Below are positions 1 through 9,233 of a DNA stretch of 64,000 nucleotides, in pieces (the stretch's first letter is position 1; each line of letters begins with the position of its first letter). Position numbers and translations under genes: made by a program. Origin of the DNA: Desulfobacterales bacterium (lineage in GTDB: Bacteria > Desulfobacterota > UBA8473). Location of the stretch: assembly GCA_016209225.1 (NCBI GenBank), contig JACQWO010000068.1, positions 1 to 64,000 on the forward strand. Reading direction: 5' to 3'. The notes below the pieces were generated by a model that made no database searches, was not told the origin of the DNA, and saw only the letters and a list, made by a program, of their open reading frames with translations.

Positions 1-108
1 CCAGTCAATTATCCCGGCAGCACGAAGCAATTCATGCTCCGGATTCAGAACATCCGAAAAAAGGGTCTCATACATCAGAAGTTGCCTCTCTGGAATTTGT
101 ACTTTCAT
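1..108 (-). CDS. Transposase N-terminus, cut by window edge
   Basis: Thirty-six codons read on the minus strand from an ATG at 106-108 and run off the left edge. The peptide begins MKVQIPERQLLMYE and contains NPEHELLRAAGIIDW, which resembles the N-terminal region of IS5/IS1182-type DDE transposases, where a short lead precedes a conserved (I/L)xW. No catalytic residue lies in the window, so the family is inferred from this short stretch only. It lies just downstream of the mannoside operon, so an insertion sequence probably borders that operon. Confidence 0.5.
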   Translation of the reverse strand, partial: MKVQIPERQLLMYETLFSDVLNPEHELLRAAGIIDW

Positions 109-216
109 ATCAATAGCTTATAGCATAAATCCCAGATAAAAACAACTAAAATCCACAACTTTCTTCAGTTTTCAAAGAACAGTATCAATGTTTACGCGGG
201 TTTCATGCCGCATTTT

Positions 217-1707
217 TCAGGGGGAACTAATTAGTATCTTATGCATGCAGTTAATTAAATCCTTTACTCCAACGGTTGCTATGCCGGTCATGGTATCAGA
301 TATGCCATAGGGAATTACCAGCTCGTCATTATGGATGATCGCGCCGCAGGTATAAACGACATTCGGAACATACCCATCCCGAGCTCCCTCATGTGGCTCA
401 AGTAAAGGCTCTTCCAGGTGGGCGATGATCTTTGCCGGGTTTTTAAGATCGAGCAGTATAGCTCCGATGCAATACCTTCGCATGGGCCCCACGCCGTGGG
501 TGAGGACTATCCAGCCTTCATCCGTTTCCAGGGGTGAGCCGCAGTTGCCGATTTGAAAGAATTCCCAGGGACGTGTTGGCTTCTGGATGATTTCGGACTC
601 GTGCCAGAAATGGATATTGTCTGAGAACATGATATGATTATTTTCACCGTCCTGGCGTGAGAGCATGACATAGCGACCGTCAAGTTTACGCGGAAAAAGT
701 GCTATGCCCTTGTTTTGTACGCATTTGCCGTTGATGGTTATAACTCTAAATTTGATAAAATCCTTTGTTTCAATAAGCTGCGGAAGAATTCTAACGCTGT
801 TATATGCCGTATAGGTCGCATAATAGGTAATCTCACCATTGTCATCAATAAATTCCACGAATCTGGCGTCTTCCATGCCCCTGCATTCGTTTTTCGAAAC
901 AGGGAAGATAACCCGTTCGGATATTCGGTGATCGGGTCGGAAATTCACCTCATAATTGGAGTTGGCAAGCCAGCAAATGATCTTAAAGGTTTCGTTTTGA
1001 CGCTCCTCAGAGAAAACGGTTTTTCCACGAAGCGCTTTAATTTTCTCTATTAATTCATTATAGGTGAAATCCTCGGGCAGCTGGCCAAAAATATGAGCGG
1101 TTACCTCGTTGCATGCCTCCATTTCGTTGAGCTTCAACTCGAAGGTATGCCGGTTGTATGTCGGATTTAAATGAACGTCCGGCGTTTCAACATATTTGCT
1201 GATCGGGTCGAAGTGAAACGTATTGTGTTGGTCAAGGACGCCGCTGCGAAACACCATAGAGGAGACATGGCCTTCGCCTGTTGCCCGCAGACTCATGATA
1301 AAGCGCAAGCTGCCTTCGTTCAGATGGCTTTGATCAGGGTGGGGCACTATTGAAGGGTTGAAAAGGGCAGCCGATTCAATGGAGTATTCCATGGTAAAAT
1401 AGGCCCCAATCAGAGCCCTTTTGGTCTCGCTGAGCACGGTATCCCTAGGAACACAATCTTTTACCTCATTCAGGTGACACTCAAAAACGCGTCTGATGTG
1501 TTTGTGCCGCTTTGAAAAATCAAGCATTATTTTTTTAAGAAGATTTTCGGCCGTCGTATCAGGCAAGTCCACTATGCGTTGAATGATTTTAGGTATGCGC
1601 TGCATGTCCTGAGGAATATGAAGTCGGGTTATAACACGTGAAGTGTCCCTCAGAATTTTTTTCTTTTTCCTTTTTACTTTCAGCTTTAGATACTTTTTTG
1701 CGTCCAT
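217..1707 (-). CDS. GH130-family glycoside phosphorylase, long form
   Basis: This 496-residue protein is a five-bladed beta-propeller of glycoside hydrolase family 130, whose known members phosphorolyse beta-mannosides to mannose 1-phosphate and a shortened acceptor. The family motif with the catalytic acid Asp is seen as GMEDARFV near residue 279, with GNCGSPLETDEGW and GYVPNVVYTCG further on. It carries about 95 extra N-terminal residues, starting with a very basic stretch (KLKVKRKKKK), not present in the 313-residue paralogue next to it. There is no signal peptide, so it should act in the cytosol. It is the last gene of a four-gene operon with a second GH130 and two glycosyltransferases. 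The preferred linkage (beta-1,2 or beta-1,4) cannot be read from the sequence. Confidence 0.85.
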   Translation of the reverse strand: MDAKKYLKLKVKRKKKKILRDTSRVITRLHIPQDMQRIPKIIQRIVDLPDTTAENLLKKIMLDFSKRHKHIRRVFECHLNEVKDCVPRDTVLSETKRALIGAYFTMEYSIESAALFNPSIVPHPDQSHLNEGSLRFIMSLRATGEGHVSSMVFRSGVLDQHNTFHFDPISKYVETPDVHLNPTYNRHTFELKLNEMEACNEVTAHIFGQLPEDFTYNELIEKIKALRGKTVFSEERQNETFKIICWLANSNYEVNFRPDHRISERVIFPVSKNECRGMEDARFVEFIDDNGEITYYATYTAYNSVRILPQLIETKDFIKFRVITINGKCVQNKGIALFPRKLDGRYVMLSRQDGENNHIMFSDNIHFWHESEIIQKPTRPWEFFQIGNCGSPLETDEGWIVLTHGVGPMRRYCIGAILLDLKNPAKIIAHLEEPLLEPHEGARDGYVPNVVYTCGAIIHNDELVIPYGISDTMTGIATVGVKDLINCMHKILISSP

Positions 1708-1729
1708 ATCACTGTGTCCTTAATGTCGT

Positions 1730-1829
1730 GTAAATACTCAGGTGTTTAGGCTGAAGGCTGTAGTAGGCTAATAGTCTACAGGCTAATAGTCTATAGCCTA
1801 AACTTCAGTCTATCCACCCGAGTATTTAC
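1730..1829. repeat. Palindromic intergenic element, GTAA(A/C)TACTCAGGT-ended
   Basis: The left end GTAAATACTCAGGTG (1730-1744) is mirrored by CACCCGAGTATTTAC (1815-1829) with one mismatch. The interior is made of short words (aggctgaaggct, ctaatagtct) that also pair across the element. It lies between two GH130 genes and shares ends and filler words with elements at 22794, 38877 and 40913. Confidence 0.75.
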
Positions 1830-1898
1830 CATCAATTCATGAAACTTATTGCGGATTTCCTGATTTGCAACAAGCTGGTTATGATATATGATAATAAG

Positions 1899-2840
1899 CT
1901 ACAGCGGCGGCCGGGAATCGGACAAACAAAGTTGAACCAGGTCATCAATCAATGCCGTGCCGGCGCACATAACCGTATCAGCGCCGCCCCAGTATATTTT
2001 TACCGTTCCGTCGTCTTCAGGAACAGCACCGCATGTAAAAACAACATTGGGCACATAGCCGCTCACCTCCCAGGGATCCTCGGGTTGCAGTATCCACTGA
2101 TCGGAAACGCCGATGATTTTTGCCGGATCATTAAGGTCGTGCAGGGCCGTGCCAAGGCGATACACCGCGCCAGCCATGGTCTTAAACACTCCATGGTAAA
2201 TATGCAGCCAGCCCTTGTCGGTTTTGAAGGGCGGTGCGCCGGGCCCGATTTTCATTTCATCCCAGTGATAGGGAACCGGCTTCATAATCACCCGTGAATC
2301 GCCCCAGTGAACCAGGTCAGGGGAATAGGAAATCCAGATCGACCAGGGTGAAATTTCTGAATGGGGCCGGTCAAGACGCGCATACCGGCCACCGAACTTT
2401 ACGGGAAAAATGACCACGTTGCGAAGGTCGGCCTGGGTTATTAGCGCAATGCGTTCAACTTTTCTGAAATCCTTGGTGCGCGCAAGGGCAATCCGAACGC
2501 CGTGACGGGAATAAACGCTGTAGGTAAGCAGGTAGTCGTCCTCTACCGGGCAGATCCTCAGGTCTTCGATCCCAAACTCCTCATATTCCGCAAAAATGCC
2601 GTCCTTTGCCGGTGTGAGAAAGGGTTCGGAATGAACCGTGAAGGAAAAACCATCATCGCTGTCTGCCCTGCCAATGATCGAGCGCCCGTTGTGCCTGTGG
2701 GATCTGAAAAGCATAATGTAGCGGCCGCCATGCTTGACGATGCCGGCATTGTGGACCGTGGCTACAGGGTAAGGGACATCGTCTTTTGTGAGAATGGGGT
2801 TTTTTTTATAACGTTTTATGATAGAGCCTTTATTAGTCAT
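1899..2840 (-). CDS. GH130-family glycoside phosphorylase, short form
   Basis: A 313-residue GH130 five-bladed propeller without the N-terminal extension of its downstream neighbour. GIEDLRI near residue 91 carries the presumed catalytic acid Asp. KIGPGAPPFKTDKGW, HIYHGV and GYVPNVVFTCG are further family signatures. Enzymes of this size phosphorolyse mannooligosaccharides, or run in reverse to build them from mannose 1-phosphate. No export signal is seen. Two divergent GH130 proteins in one operon suggest different chain lengths or linkages of one mannoside. The start is the ATG at 2838-2840. A palindromic element separates it from the next gene. Confidence 0.87.
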   Translation of the reverse strand: MTNKGSIIKRYKKNPILTKDDVPYPVATVHNAGIVKHGGRYIMLFRSHRHNGRSIIGRADSDDGFSFTVHSEPFLTPAKDGIFAEYEEFGIEDLRICPVEDDYLLTYSVYSRHGVRIALARTKDFRKVERIALITQADLRNVVIFPVKFGGRYARLDRPHSEISPWSIWISYSPDLVHWGDSRVIMKPVPYHWDEMKIGPGAPPFKTDKGWLHIYHGVFKTMAGAVYRLGTALHDLNDPAKIIGVSDQWILQPEDPWEVSGYVPNVVFTCGAVPEDDGTVKIYWGGADTVMCAGTALIDDLVQLCLSDSRPPL

Positions 2841-2907
2841 AGTATCGTGTTGTGGTTCAAGGGTTATTAATATAAGCGGTTAAGCCACGGAAAGCTGGTC
2901 CGTTGCT

Positions 2908-4260
2908 TTAGGTTCTTTCGAAATCATCCTCAAAGCGTTCGATATCATCCTCCCCGAAATAATCGCCGGTTTGCACTTCAATGAAGCGCACATTTTCAGA
3001 ACCCTGGTTAGCGATTCTGTGCAGGACGCCCTTGGGGATGTCTACGGACTGCCCCGGCTTAACAGCAACCGTTTTATCATCAACAGTTATTTGTGCCCTG
3101 CCCTCAATGATATACCAGTGTTCGGACCGATGGCGATGCCGCTGCAGGCTCAGACGCTTGCGGGGGAAAACAACGATTTCTTTGCTTTTGTAAGTATCAT
3201 TATCCGCCAGGATTTTATAATATCCCCAGGGTCGGTGCTCTTCGGGTTTTGTCTTTTCCAGAACCGTTTCATAGACCTGAATATATTCTTCAACCATGCG
3301 GTTGACTGTAAAATGCTGTTCAACATGGCTGCGGCAGCATGCTCGGTCAATATCTTTTATATGTGCAACAGCGTCTATCGCCTCATCCACAGTTGTTACA
3401 AGAAAACCGTTTCTGCCGTCTTCGATAATTTCGGGCATGCTCCCCTTGTTAAAGGCGATCACCGGGGTACCGCAGGCCATGGACTCTATAACGGACAGGC
3501 CGAAAGGCTCATTGAAGTTTATGGGATGCAGAAGGGCGTATGCCTTTCCAAGCAGATGGTTGCGCTGATCCGGTCCGACGCTGCCCACATAGACCGCATT
3601 GTTGCTGTCCAGGTGCGGTTCGACGTACTGGTGATAGTAGGCTTCATCCTGGATGATTCCCGCCAATATCAGCTTTTTATTGCATGCCTTGGCAATTTCA
3701 ATGGCATCCCGTGCGCCTTTGTCATGGTGGATGCGCCCGAAAAAGAGCAGATAGTCTTCCGGCTCAGGCTGAAAATCAAACTGCTTTATATCAATACCGT
3801 GATGGATGGTTTTGATATAGTCAATATCCGGAGACCGGTCGGCATCGCTGATGGAAACATAGAACACTTTGCCATTGTATTTTTTGTAAACCGGCAGAAT
3901 CCCGGGCGATGAAAAGCCGTGAATGGTGGTGACAAACGGGGTAGTGATAAGGCCGGTATAGGTCAAGGGCAAAAAGTCAAAATTGTTATGGATAATGTCA
4001 AAATCTTCCGCATGCTCAAACAGTTCCGAAATGTGCAGGCACTCCCATACTTTTGGCATAATGGAGCGGTCTTCTTCATAACCCCGGCCGCAAACGGCAT
4101 GCAGTTTGCCGCTTGTTTTTGAATCACCGGTCGCAAAAAGGGTAACATTATAGCCTCGCGATACCAGCCCCTCGGTCAAAAGGGAGACCACGCTTTCCCA
4201 CGGACCATAGTGTCTCGGCGGCGTGCGCCAGGCAATAGGCGAGAGCACTGCAATGCGCAT
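2908..4260 (-). CDS. GT4 glycosyltransferase fused to a mannose-6-phosphate-isomerase-type cupin
   Basis: Residues 1 to about 335 are a GT-B glycosyltransferase of family 4: an N-terminal half with PPRHYGPWE and a nucleotide-sugar half with FGRIHHDKGARDAIEIA and EPFGLSVIESMACGTPV. Residues about 340-445 are a cupin of the type II phosphomannose isomerase family, beginning RPWGYYKIL and containing LSLQRHRHRSEHW and VDIPKGVLHRI. That cupin usually ends ManC/GMP proteins that make GDP-mannose. Joining it to a glycosyltransferase is unusual and links sugar supply to transfer, but isomerase activity is inferred. The gene starts 2 bp after the upstream glycosyltransferase stops, so the two are probably co-translated. 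Confidence 0.82.
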   Translation of the reverse strand: MRIAVLSPIAWRTPPRHYGPWESVVSLLTEGLVSRGYNVTLFATGDSKTSGKLHAVCGRGYEEDRSIMPKVWECLHISELFEHAEDFDIIHNNFDFLPLTYTGLITTPFVTTIHGFSSPGILPVYKKYNGKVFYVSISDADRSPDIDYIKTIHHGIDIKQFDFQPEPEDYLLFFGRIHHDKGARDAIEIAKACNKKLILAGIIQDEAYYHQYVEPHLDSNNAVYVGSVGPDQRNHLLGKAYALLHPINFNEPFGLSVIESMACGTPVIAFNKGSMPEIIEDGRNGFLVTTVDEAIDAVAHIKDIDRACCRSHVEQHFTVNRMVEEYIQVYETVLEKTKPEEHRPWGYYKILADNDTYKSKEIVVFPRKRLSLQRHRHRSEHWYIIEGRAQITVDDKTVAVKPGQSVDIPKGVLHRIANQGSENVRFIEVQTGDYFGEDDIERFEDDFERT

Positions 4261-4262
4261 AT

Positions 4263-6584
4263 CTAATCCTTTACCCTAACCGGTTGATTGGGAGACGATG
4301 ATTGTTTTAAAATCTCGTCGGCATAAAGCTTTTGCAATGTCAAAAGCGAAAGCAGCCAGGCAAGGGTCGACTCGGCGCCTTCATTCTGGTTTATACCATC
4401 AGCCATCAGACCGTCTCGGCAGCCGCCGGTCTTGGGATCATAAAGCGGCATATTCAGGTCGTTGTGTCCGAGAAACCAGTTAAAGCACATGACCGCATTA
4501 TCGAACCATGTTTTGTCCCGGGTAATGTTAAAGGCTTCGACACAGGCTTCGATCATAGCATTGGCCTCGATGGGCTGCTGGTCGAAACGGGCCTTGGGGC
4601 CGCTTTGTTCATACCATCCGTTACTGCCGATGGGCACAAAGTGGCCGTCTTCGGTCTCGATGGTGAGCAGCCACTTGAGTGACCTGAGTCCCATATCGAT
4701 CATATCGCTGCGCTGCATCCATTGGCCGGACAGGAGCAGGGCATGGGGCAGCTTGCCGTTATCATAGTTTAAAGAGTTTTCAAGCCAGGGCCAGCTTTCT
4801 GTTGCATTGTTCCTGAACTGATTGAAAAGCCTGTTGGCAAGGATTTCACGCACCCTGCGCACTTCACTGTCGCCTGAAAATTTATCCAGATAGGCATGAA
4901 TGCCTACCAGGGCAAAGGCGATGGCTCGGGGCGAAAAAAAGTGCTCGACAGCCTTCAGTGCCTGGTTAAAGAGCGTAGTGCTCATTAGCAACTGTCCGGA
5001 ATCGTCAAGAAGTGCCACAGCCTTGCCAAGGCTCCAGAGTACCCTGCCGTGAGCATCTTCTGATCCCACCTCTTCAGTCCATTGCCTGGCATAGGTCATA
5101 AAATCACGAAACCGTCCTGTTTCCACATTGAAGGCATGCCGTAGGAAGCTGAGATAATGGCTGCTGAGGGAATCAAAGCCTATGCCGGCCGTAGACAGGT
5201 GTTTCCTGACCATGTCGGCAACCATCAGCGCTCTCGCATTATCATCAATGCAGTAGCCATGATCGCGATTGGGGATGGTATAGGTGGCATGCTGCAAAAT
5301 ACCCGTATCATCGGTAAGGATTCTCAGGTGATCAAACTTCATTTCAGGAAGCTCGAAATTTGTTATGGATTTGATATTTTCAACATATAAGTGCCGGGGG
5401 CGGGGACACCGGGTACGTTCGAGCTTAACCTCGCTGAAAACCTCAAGATATCTTCGGGATATCTCCTTCCAGATTGCCTCGCGACAAAATGTATAGGCTT
5501 TTTTGCGTATCGTATGCCGGTTAGTATCGTTGTCCAGAAGGTTGATGATTTGTTCCGCTATGGCATCAGGGTTGTTGAAGGGAACAATTATTCCCCGTCC
5601 TTCGGCAAGCATCTCGCTCGCATACCAGTATGGGGTTGAAATCACTGCTTTGCCGGTCCCCATAGCATAGGCGAGGGTCCCGGAAGTAATCTGTGCTTCT
5701 TCAAGATAAGGGGTTATATATATATCAGCGGTGCCGAGAAATTCACATAATTCTTTAATCTCCACAAAACGGTTTTGAAAAATGACATGCTCGCTGATAC
5801 CTAGTTTGCGTGCGAGCTGCTGCAGGCTGATACGGTATTCATCCCCATGCGCCTTCAAAATATGCGGATGTGTTGCTCCCAGGATAATATAGGTAACATC
5901 AGGGTGTTTTTTGATGACGGCCGGAAGCGCTTGCAGGACGTTTTCAATGCCCTTATTGGGGGAAAGTAGGCCGAATGTGAGAAGCACCTTTTTGCCTTCC
6001 ACTCCGAACTGATCTTTGTAGAAGTTGGGATCCATAAAAGGCGTATCCGGAATACCGTGATGGATAAAGGCAATTTTTTCTTCCGGCACTGCATAGATAT
6101 CTTTGAGAAAATCAACAGCCTTGTGGCTCATCACGATGAGTTTGTCGGACAGATCAGACAGCCTGCGCATGACTTCACGATATTCCGGGGCTGGATCTCT
6201 CAGAATCGTGTGCAGGGTTGTTACGACCGGCATGCGAAGCTCTCCTAAAAGTTTCAGGAGATGACTCCCGGCCGGGCCGCCATAAATGCCGTATTCATGC
6301 TGCACGCAGGCAATATCAACCTGGCTGATATTGAGAAACTCCGATGCAACAGTGTAATCGGCAAGTTTGTTCTGATTGATCTCAAATCGCACTTTTTCAG
6401 GATATGGATATCCCTCGGGTTTATCGTTCATAACTACTGCCGAGCAACTTATGTCAGGCGCTTCCGTCGATAAAGCCTCAACGAGATCAGTAGTGAATGT
6501 TGCAATACCGCATAGGCGGGGTAAATAGTTACCGATTACGGCAACCGAGTCGATTCCCTCATAATACTTAATAACAGATGCCAT
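4263..6584 (-). CDS. GT4 glycosyltransferase with C-terminal helical-barrel domain
   Basis: This 773-residue protein opens with a GT4 domain (residues about 12-390) showing YLPRLCGIATFTTDL, VACVQHEYGIYGGPAG-like acceptor-side motifs and FGLLSPNKGIENVLQALP in the donor half. From about residue 400 a second domain with HGYCIDDNARALMVADM and repeated helical hairpins resembles six-hairpin (alpha/alpha) glycosidase folds. No membrane segment or signal peptide is present. It is the first gene of the mannoside operon. The start ATG is preceded by GGGAGG, a 22-bp hyphenated palindrome and a near-consensus promoter. Acceptor and product are unknown. The second domain could trim, bind or hold the growing chain. 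Confidence 0.8.
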   Translation of the reverse strand: MASVIKYYEGIDSVAVIGNYLPRLCGIATFTTDLVEALSTEAPDISCSAVVMNDKPEGYPYPEKVRFEINQNKLADYTVASEFLNISQVDIACVQHEYGIYGGPAGSHLLKLLGELRMPVVTTLHTILRDPAPEYREVMRRLSDLSDKLIVMSHKAVDFLKDIYAVPEEKIAFIHHGIPDTPFMDPNFYKDQFGVEGKKVLLTFGLLSPNKGIENVLQALPAVIKKHPDVTYIILGATHPHILKAHGDEYRISLQQLARKLGISEHVIFQNRFVEIKELCEFLGTADIYITPYLEEAQITSGTLAYAMGTGKAVISTPYWYASEMLAEGRGIIVPFNNPDAIAEQIINLLDNDTNRHTIRKKAYTFCREAIWKEISRRYLEVFSEVKLERTRCPRPRHLYVENIKSITNFELPEMKFDHLRILTDDTGILQHATYTIPNRDHGYCIDDNARALMVADMVRKHLSTAGIGFDSLSSHYLSFLRHAFNVETGRFRDFMTYARQWTEEVGSEDAHGRVLWSLGKAVALLDDSGQLLMSTTLFNQALKAVEHFFSPRAIAFALVGIHAYLDKFSGDSEVRRVREILANRLFNQFRNNATESWPWLENSLNYDNGKLPHALLLSGQWMQRSDMIDMGLRSLKWLLTIETEDGHFVPIGSNGWYEQSGPKARFDQQPIEANAMIEACVEAFNITRDKTWFDNAVMCFNWFLGHNDLNMPLYDPKTGGCRDGLMADGINQNEGAESTLAWLLSLLTLQKLYADEILKQSSSPNQPVRVKD

Positions 6585-6601
6585 ACTATCTGCCTCCCAA
6601 T

Positions 6602-6623
6602 AGTTCTATCATCTGATAGAACT
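6602..6623. promoter_or_regulatory. 22-bp hyphenated palindrome in mannoside-operon leader
   Basis: The ten-base arms AGTTCTATCA and TGATAGAACT are exact inverted repeats around a 2-bp centre. The site lies between the -10 box (6641-6646) and the Shine-Dalgarno of the first gene, within the predicted 5' leader. It fits an operator bound by a dimeric repressor, or an RNA hairpin that could occlude the ribosome site. Confidence 0.65.
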
Positions 6624-6640
6624 TCCTCTCTGACAGGTCA

Positions 6641-6669
6641 AGTATAGGGAAAAGCTTCTTGTGTGTCAA
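6641..6669 (-). promoter_or_regulatory. Sigma-70 promoter of mannoside operon
   Basis: Read on the minus strand, TTGACA (6664-6669) is followed after exactly 17 bp by TATACT (6641-6646). A second TATTGACAC copy lies about 28 bp upstream. This is the best promoter match in the first 10 kb and directs transcription into the glycosyltransferase at 6584. Confidence 0.75.
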
Positions 6670-6820
6670 TAAATAAACAAATAACTGTGTCAATAGCATT
6701 TCAAGATGTCCGGTTTTTATAGCAAGTGAAATGCCAGGTTTGGTAATTAAATTCCTTGCATCAGATCGAAATATTTAGTAGATTAGTACGCAAATGATAT
6801 TATGCAAAACGAGGGACACT

Positions 6821-8161
6821 GTGAAGAAAATAGGAATCGGATTGGTAGGTTTTGGGACTGTAGGTACTGGTGTAGTAAAGATTCTTCAAGAAAATAAGGA
6901 GGTTATTGAAGGCCGTCTTGGAGCTTCTATTCTTCTGAAGAAGATCGCAGACCTGGATATTACAACGGACCGAGGGATAAAAGTAGACAGGAAACTCTTA
7001 ACCACAGATGTTCAGGAATTAATTGACGACCCGGAAATATCCATTCTTGTTGAACTAATTGGCGGATATGATGTGGCCAAGGAAATCATTTTAAAGGCCA
7101 TCAAGAAGAAAAAGCACATAGTTACTGCAAACAAGGCTCTGCTGGCAGTTCATGGTGCGGAGATATTCAGAGAGGCTTACAAAGAAAAGGTGGACATCGG
7201 CTTTGAGGCAAGTGTTGGTGGTGGCATCCCTATCATCCGCTCTATCAAAGAGGGGTTGGCTGCCAACAACATTAGGGTTATTTTTGGGATTTTGAACGGC
7301 ACATCCAACTATATCCTTTCAGAAATGACCAGTAGAGGCAAAGAATTCATAGATGTTTTGAAGGAAGCTCAGGACAAGGGTTATGCAGAAGCAGACCCTA
7401 CCCTTGATATTGAGGGGATAGATACAGCCCACAAATTGGCCATACTGTTGTCCCTGGCTTATGGGATTAAGGTGGAACTTAACGATATCTATGTCGAAGG
7501 GATTTCCAGGGTTACCCCTCTTGACATAGAATTCGCAAGAGAGCTGGGCTATACAATAAAACTACTGGCTATAGCCAAAGAAGAGAACAAACAGATTCAA
7601 GCCCGGGTTCATCCCACCCTTCTGCCCAGTAGCCACCTTCTTTCTATGGTCAACGGAGTGTACAACGCTATATTTATCAATGGAGATGCAGTAGGCAAGA
7701 CCATGTTTTATGGAAAAGGGGCAGGAATGATGCCCACAGGAAGTGCCGTAATAAGTGATATCATGGAAATCTGTCGTAATGTTATAAAGGACAGCAGTCA
7801 GAGGGTACCTTCCCTTTCTTTTCAATATAAAAATATAAAAGAACAGAAAATCAAGAACATGAATGATATTACAAGCAGGTATTACCTGAGATTTTATGCT
7901 AAAGACAGGCCGGGGGTACTCTCAAAGATCTCAGGGATCCTGGGCAATATGGATATCAGCATTTCATCGGTCATCCAAAAGGGAAGAGAGATTGAGGGAG
8001 CAGTGCCGATCTTTATGCTAACCCATGAAGCCAAAGAGGCCAATATTCAGAAGGCATTAAAAGAGATAGATGACATCCCAATAACCGTTGATAATACTGT
8101 ACTAATTAGAATAGAGGACAAGGAGTCAACTTCAGAGGGTGATACATTATGGAAGGAATAA
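6821..8161 (+). CDS. hom: Homoserine dehydrogenase
   Basis: Reduces aspartate semialdehyde to homoserine with NAD(P)H, the branch step toward threonine and methionine. The N-terminal Rossmann motif reads [12 protein letters not shown]. The catalytic domain has [23 protein letters not shown] and [19 protein letters not shown]. The last 80 residues form an ACT domain ([17 protein letters not shown]), the usual site of threonine feedback. I choose the GTG at 6821, preceded by GAGGG at proper spacing, giving 446 residues. The ATG at 6794 would add nine residues with no alignable sequence. The gene overlaps thrC by 13 bp, so the two are coupled. Confidence 0.95.
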   Translation: MKKIGIGLVGFGTVGTGVVKILQENKEVIEGRLGASILLKKIADLDITTDRGIKVDRKLLTTDVQELIDDPEISILVELIGGYDVAKEIILKAIKKKKHIVTANKALLAVHGAEIFREAYKEKVDIGFEASVGGGIPIIRSIKEGLAANNIRVIFGILNGTSNYILSEMTSRGKEFIDVLKEAQDKGYAEADPTLDIEGIDTAHKLAILLSLAYGIKVELNDIYVEGISRVTPLDIEFARELGYTIKLLAIAKEENKQIQARVHPTLLPSSHLLSMVNGVYNAIFINGDAVGKTMFYGKGAGMMPTGSAVISDIMEICRNVIKDSSQRVPSLSFQYKNIKEQKIKNMNDITSRYYLRFYAKDRPGVLSKISGILGNMDISISSVIQKGREIEGAVPIFMLTHEAKEANIQKALKEIDDIPITVDNTVLIRIEDKESTSEGDTLWKE

Positions 8162-9198
8162 TCAAAAAATACAGGGAGTTTCTGCCTATAAAGGACGATT
8201 CCAAGATTATCACCCTAAATGAGGGTAATACACCTCTTATCAGGACCAGCAGACTAAGGGACTATATAAATAGAGGAATTGACCTCTATTTAAAGTACGA
8301 GGGACTCAATCCATCAGGTTCTTTCAAAGACAGGGGAATGACCGTTGCTATATCCAAGGCATTAGAAGAAGGAAGCAAAGCGGTCATTTGCGCCTCAACG
8401 GGGAACACCTCTGCCTCCGCTGCTGCTTATGCAGCAAAGGGAGGATTGAAGGCTTATGTGCTCATCCCAAAGGGGAAGATCGCCCTTGGGAAACTCTCTC
8501 AGGCTATGATGCATGGCGCTGTGGTAATTCAATTGGATGGGAATTTCGATGAGGCACTAAAAATTGTAAGAGATGTGTCAGGAAAACGTCCCATTACAAT
8601 GGTAAATTCCTTAAACCCATATCGGATAGAAGGGCAAAAGACAGCCGCTTTTGAAATCTGTGATCAGTTGGGTTCTGTCCCTACATTCCATTCCCTGCCG
8701 GTAGGTAATGCCGGCAATATAACCGCTTACTGGAAAGGATTTAAGGAATATAAGTCTTGTGGAAGAATCAGTTCTTTACCTAAGATGATAGGTTTTCAGG
8801 CAGAGGGGGCTGCGCCTATAGTCAGAGGGAAAATCATAAAAGCACCTGAAACTGTAGCAACAGCCATCAGAATAGGCAATCCGGCAAGCTGGAAACAGGC
8901 AGAGGCCGCCAGGGATGAATCAGGAGGAACCATTGATATGGTGTCAGATGAAGAGATCATCAACGCGTATCAGTTAATAGCCAGATATGAAGGGATATTC
9001 TGCGAACCCGCATCGGCAGCCTCAGTGGCAGGAGTCATTAAATTGAACAAAGAAGGCTATTTTAAAAAGGGAGACAGTATTGTCTGCACATTAACAGGGC
9101 ATGGCCTGAAAGACCCGGAAAGTGCCATAAAGATATCCGGTGAACCGATAACACTCCCGCCAGAGGTAGATAAGATATTAGAAATACTAGAGCTTTAA
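8149..9198 (+). CDS. thrC: Threonine synthase
   Basis: Pyridoxal-phosphate enzyme that converts O-phosphohomoserine to threonine. The PLP lysine lies in [10 protein letters not shown] (near residue 60), the phosphate-cradle loop is [16 protein letters not shown], and the late TGHGLKD is typical. At 349 residues it is the short, plant/archaeal-like class found in many anaerobes. Its start codon lies inside the end of hom. The proposed homoserine kinase follows 205 bp downstream, after a repeat element, completing the path from aspartate semialdehyde to threonine. Confidence 0.95.
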   Translation: MEGIIKKYREFLPIKDDSKIITLNEGNTPLIRTSRLRDYINRGIDLYLKYEGLNPSGSFKDRGMTVAISKALEEGSKAVICASTGNTSASAAAYAAKGGLKAYVLIPKGKIALGKLSQAMMHGAVVIQLDGNFDEALKIVRDVSGKRPITMVNSLNPYRIEGQKTAAFEICDQLGSVPTFHSLPVGNAGNITAYWKGFKEYKSCGRISSLPKMIGFQAEGAAPIVRGKIIKAPETVATAIRIGNPASWKQAEAARDESGGTIDMVSDEEIINAYQLIARYEGIFCEPASAASVAGVIKLNKEGYFKKGDSIVCTLTGHGLKDPESAIKISGEPITLPPEVDKILEILEL

Positions 9199-9207
9199 GT
9201 CAACTAC

Positions 9208-9227
9208 CATCCCGACTTGTCGGGATG
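9208..9227. repeat. Perfect short hairpin after thrC
   Basis: CATCCCGAC and GTCGGGATG are exact inverted arms with a TT loop, 9 bp after the thrC stop. There is no T-tract, so it is not a standard intrinsic terminator. It may protect the mRNA 3' end or belong to a dispersed repeat class. Confidence 0.6.
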
Positions 9228-9233
9228 GCTTGA

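Noticed and set aside
1730-1829. CRISPR-like or tandem-repeat array
   Set aside because: The short words have no regular spacer length and pair as inverted arms, so it is a palindromic element.
1839-2297. Plus-strand ORF of 152 codons
   Set aside because: Antisense to the short GH130 gene, which has conserved motifs throughout this stretch.
2971-3912. Plus-strand ORF of 313 codons
   Set aside because: It is antisense to the glycosyltransferase-cupin gene, whose motifs are unmistakable; its own translation has no recognisable domain.
9208-9227. Intrinsic terminator after thrC
   Set aside because: The hairpin is perfect but no T-tract follows on either strand.
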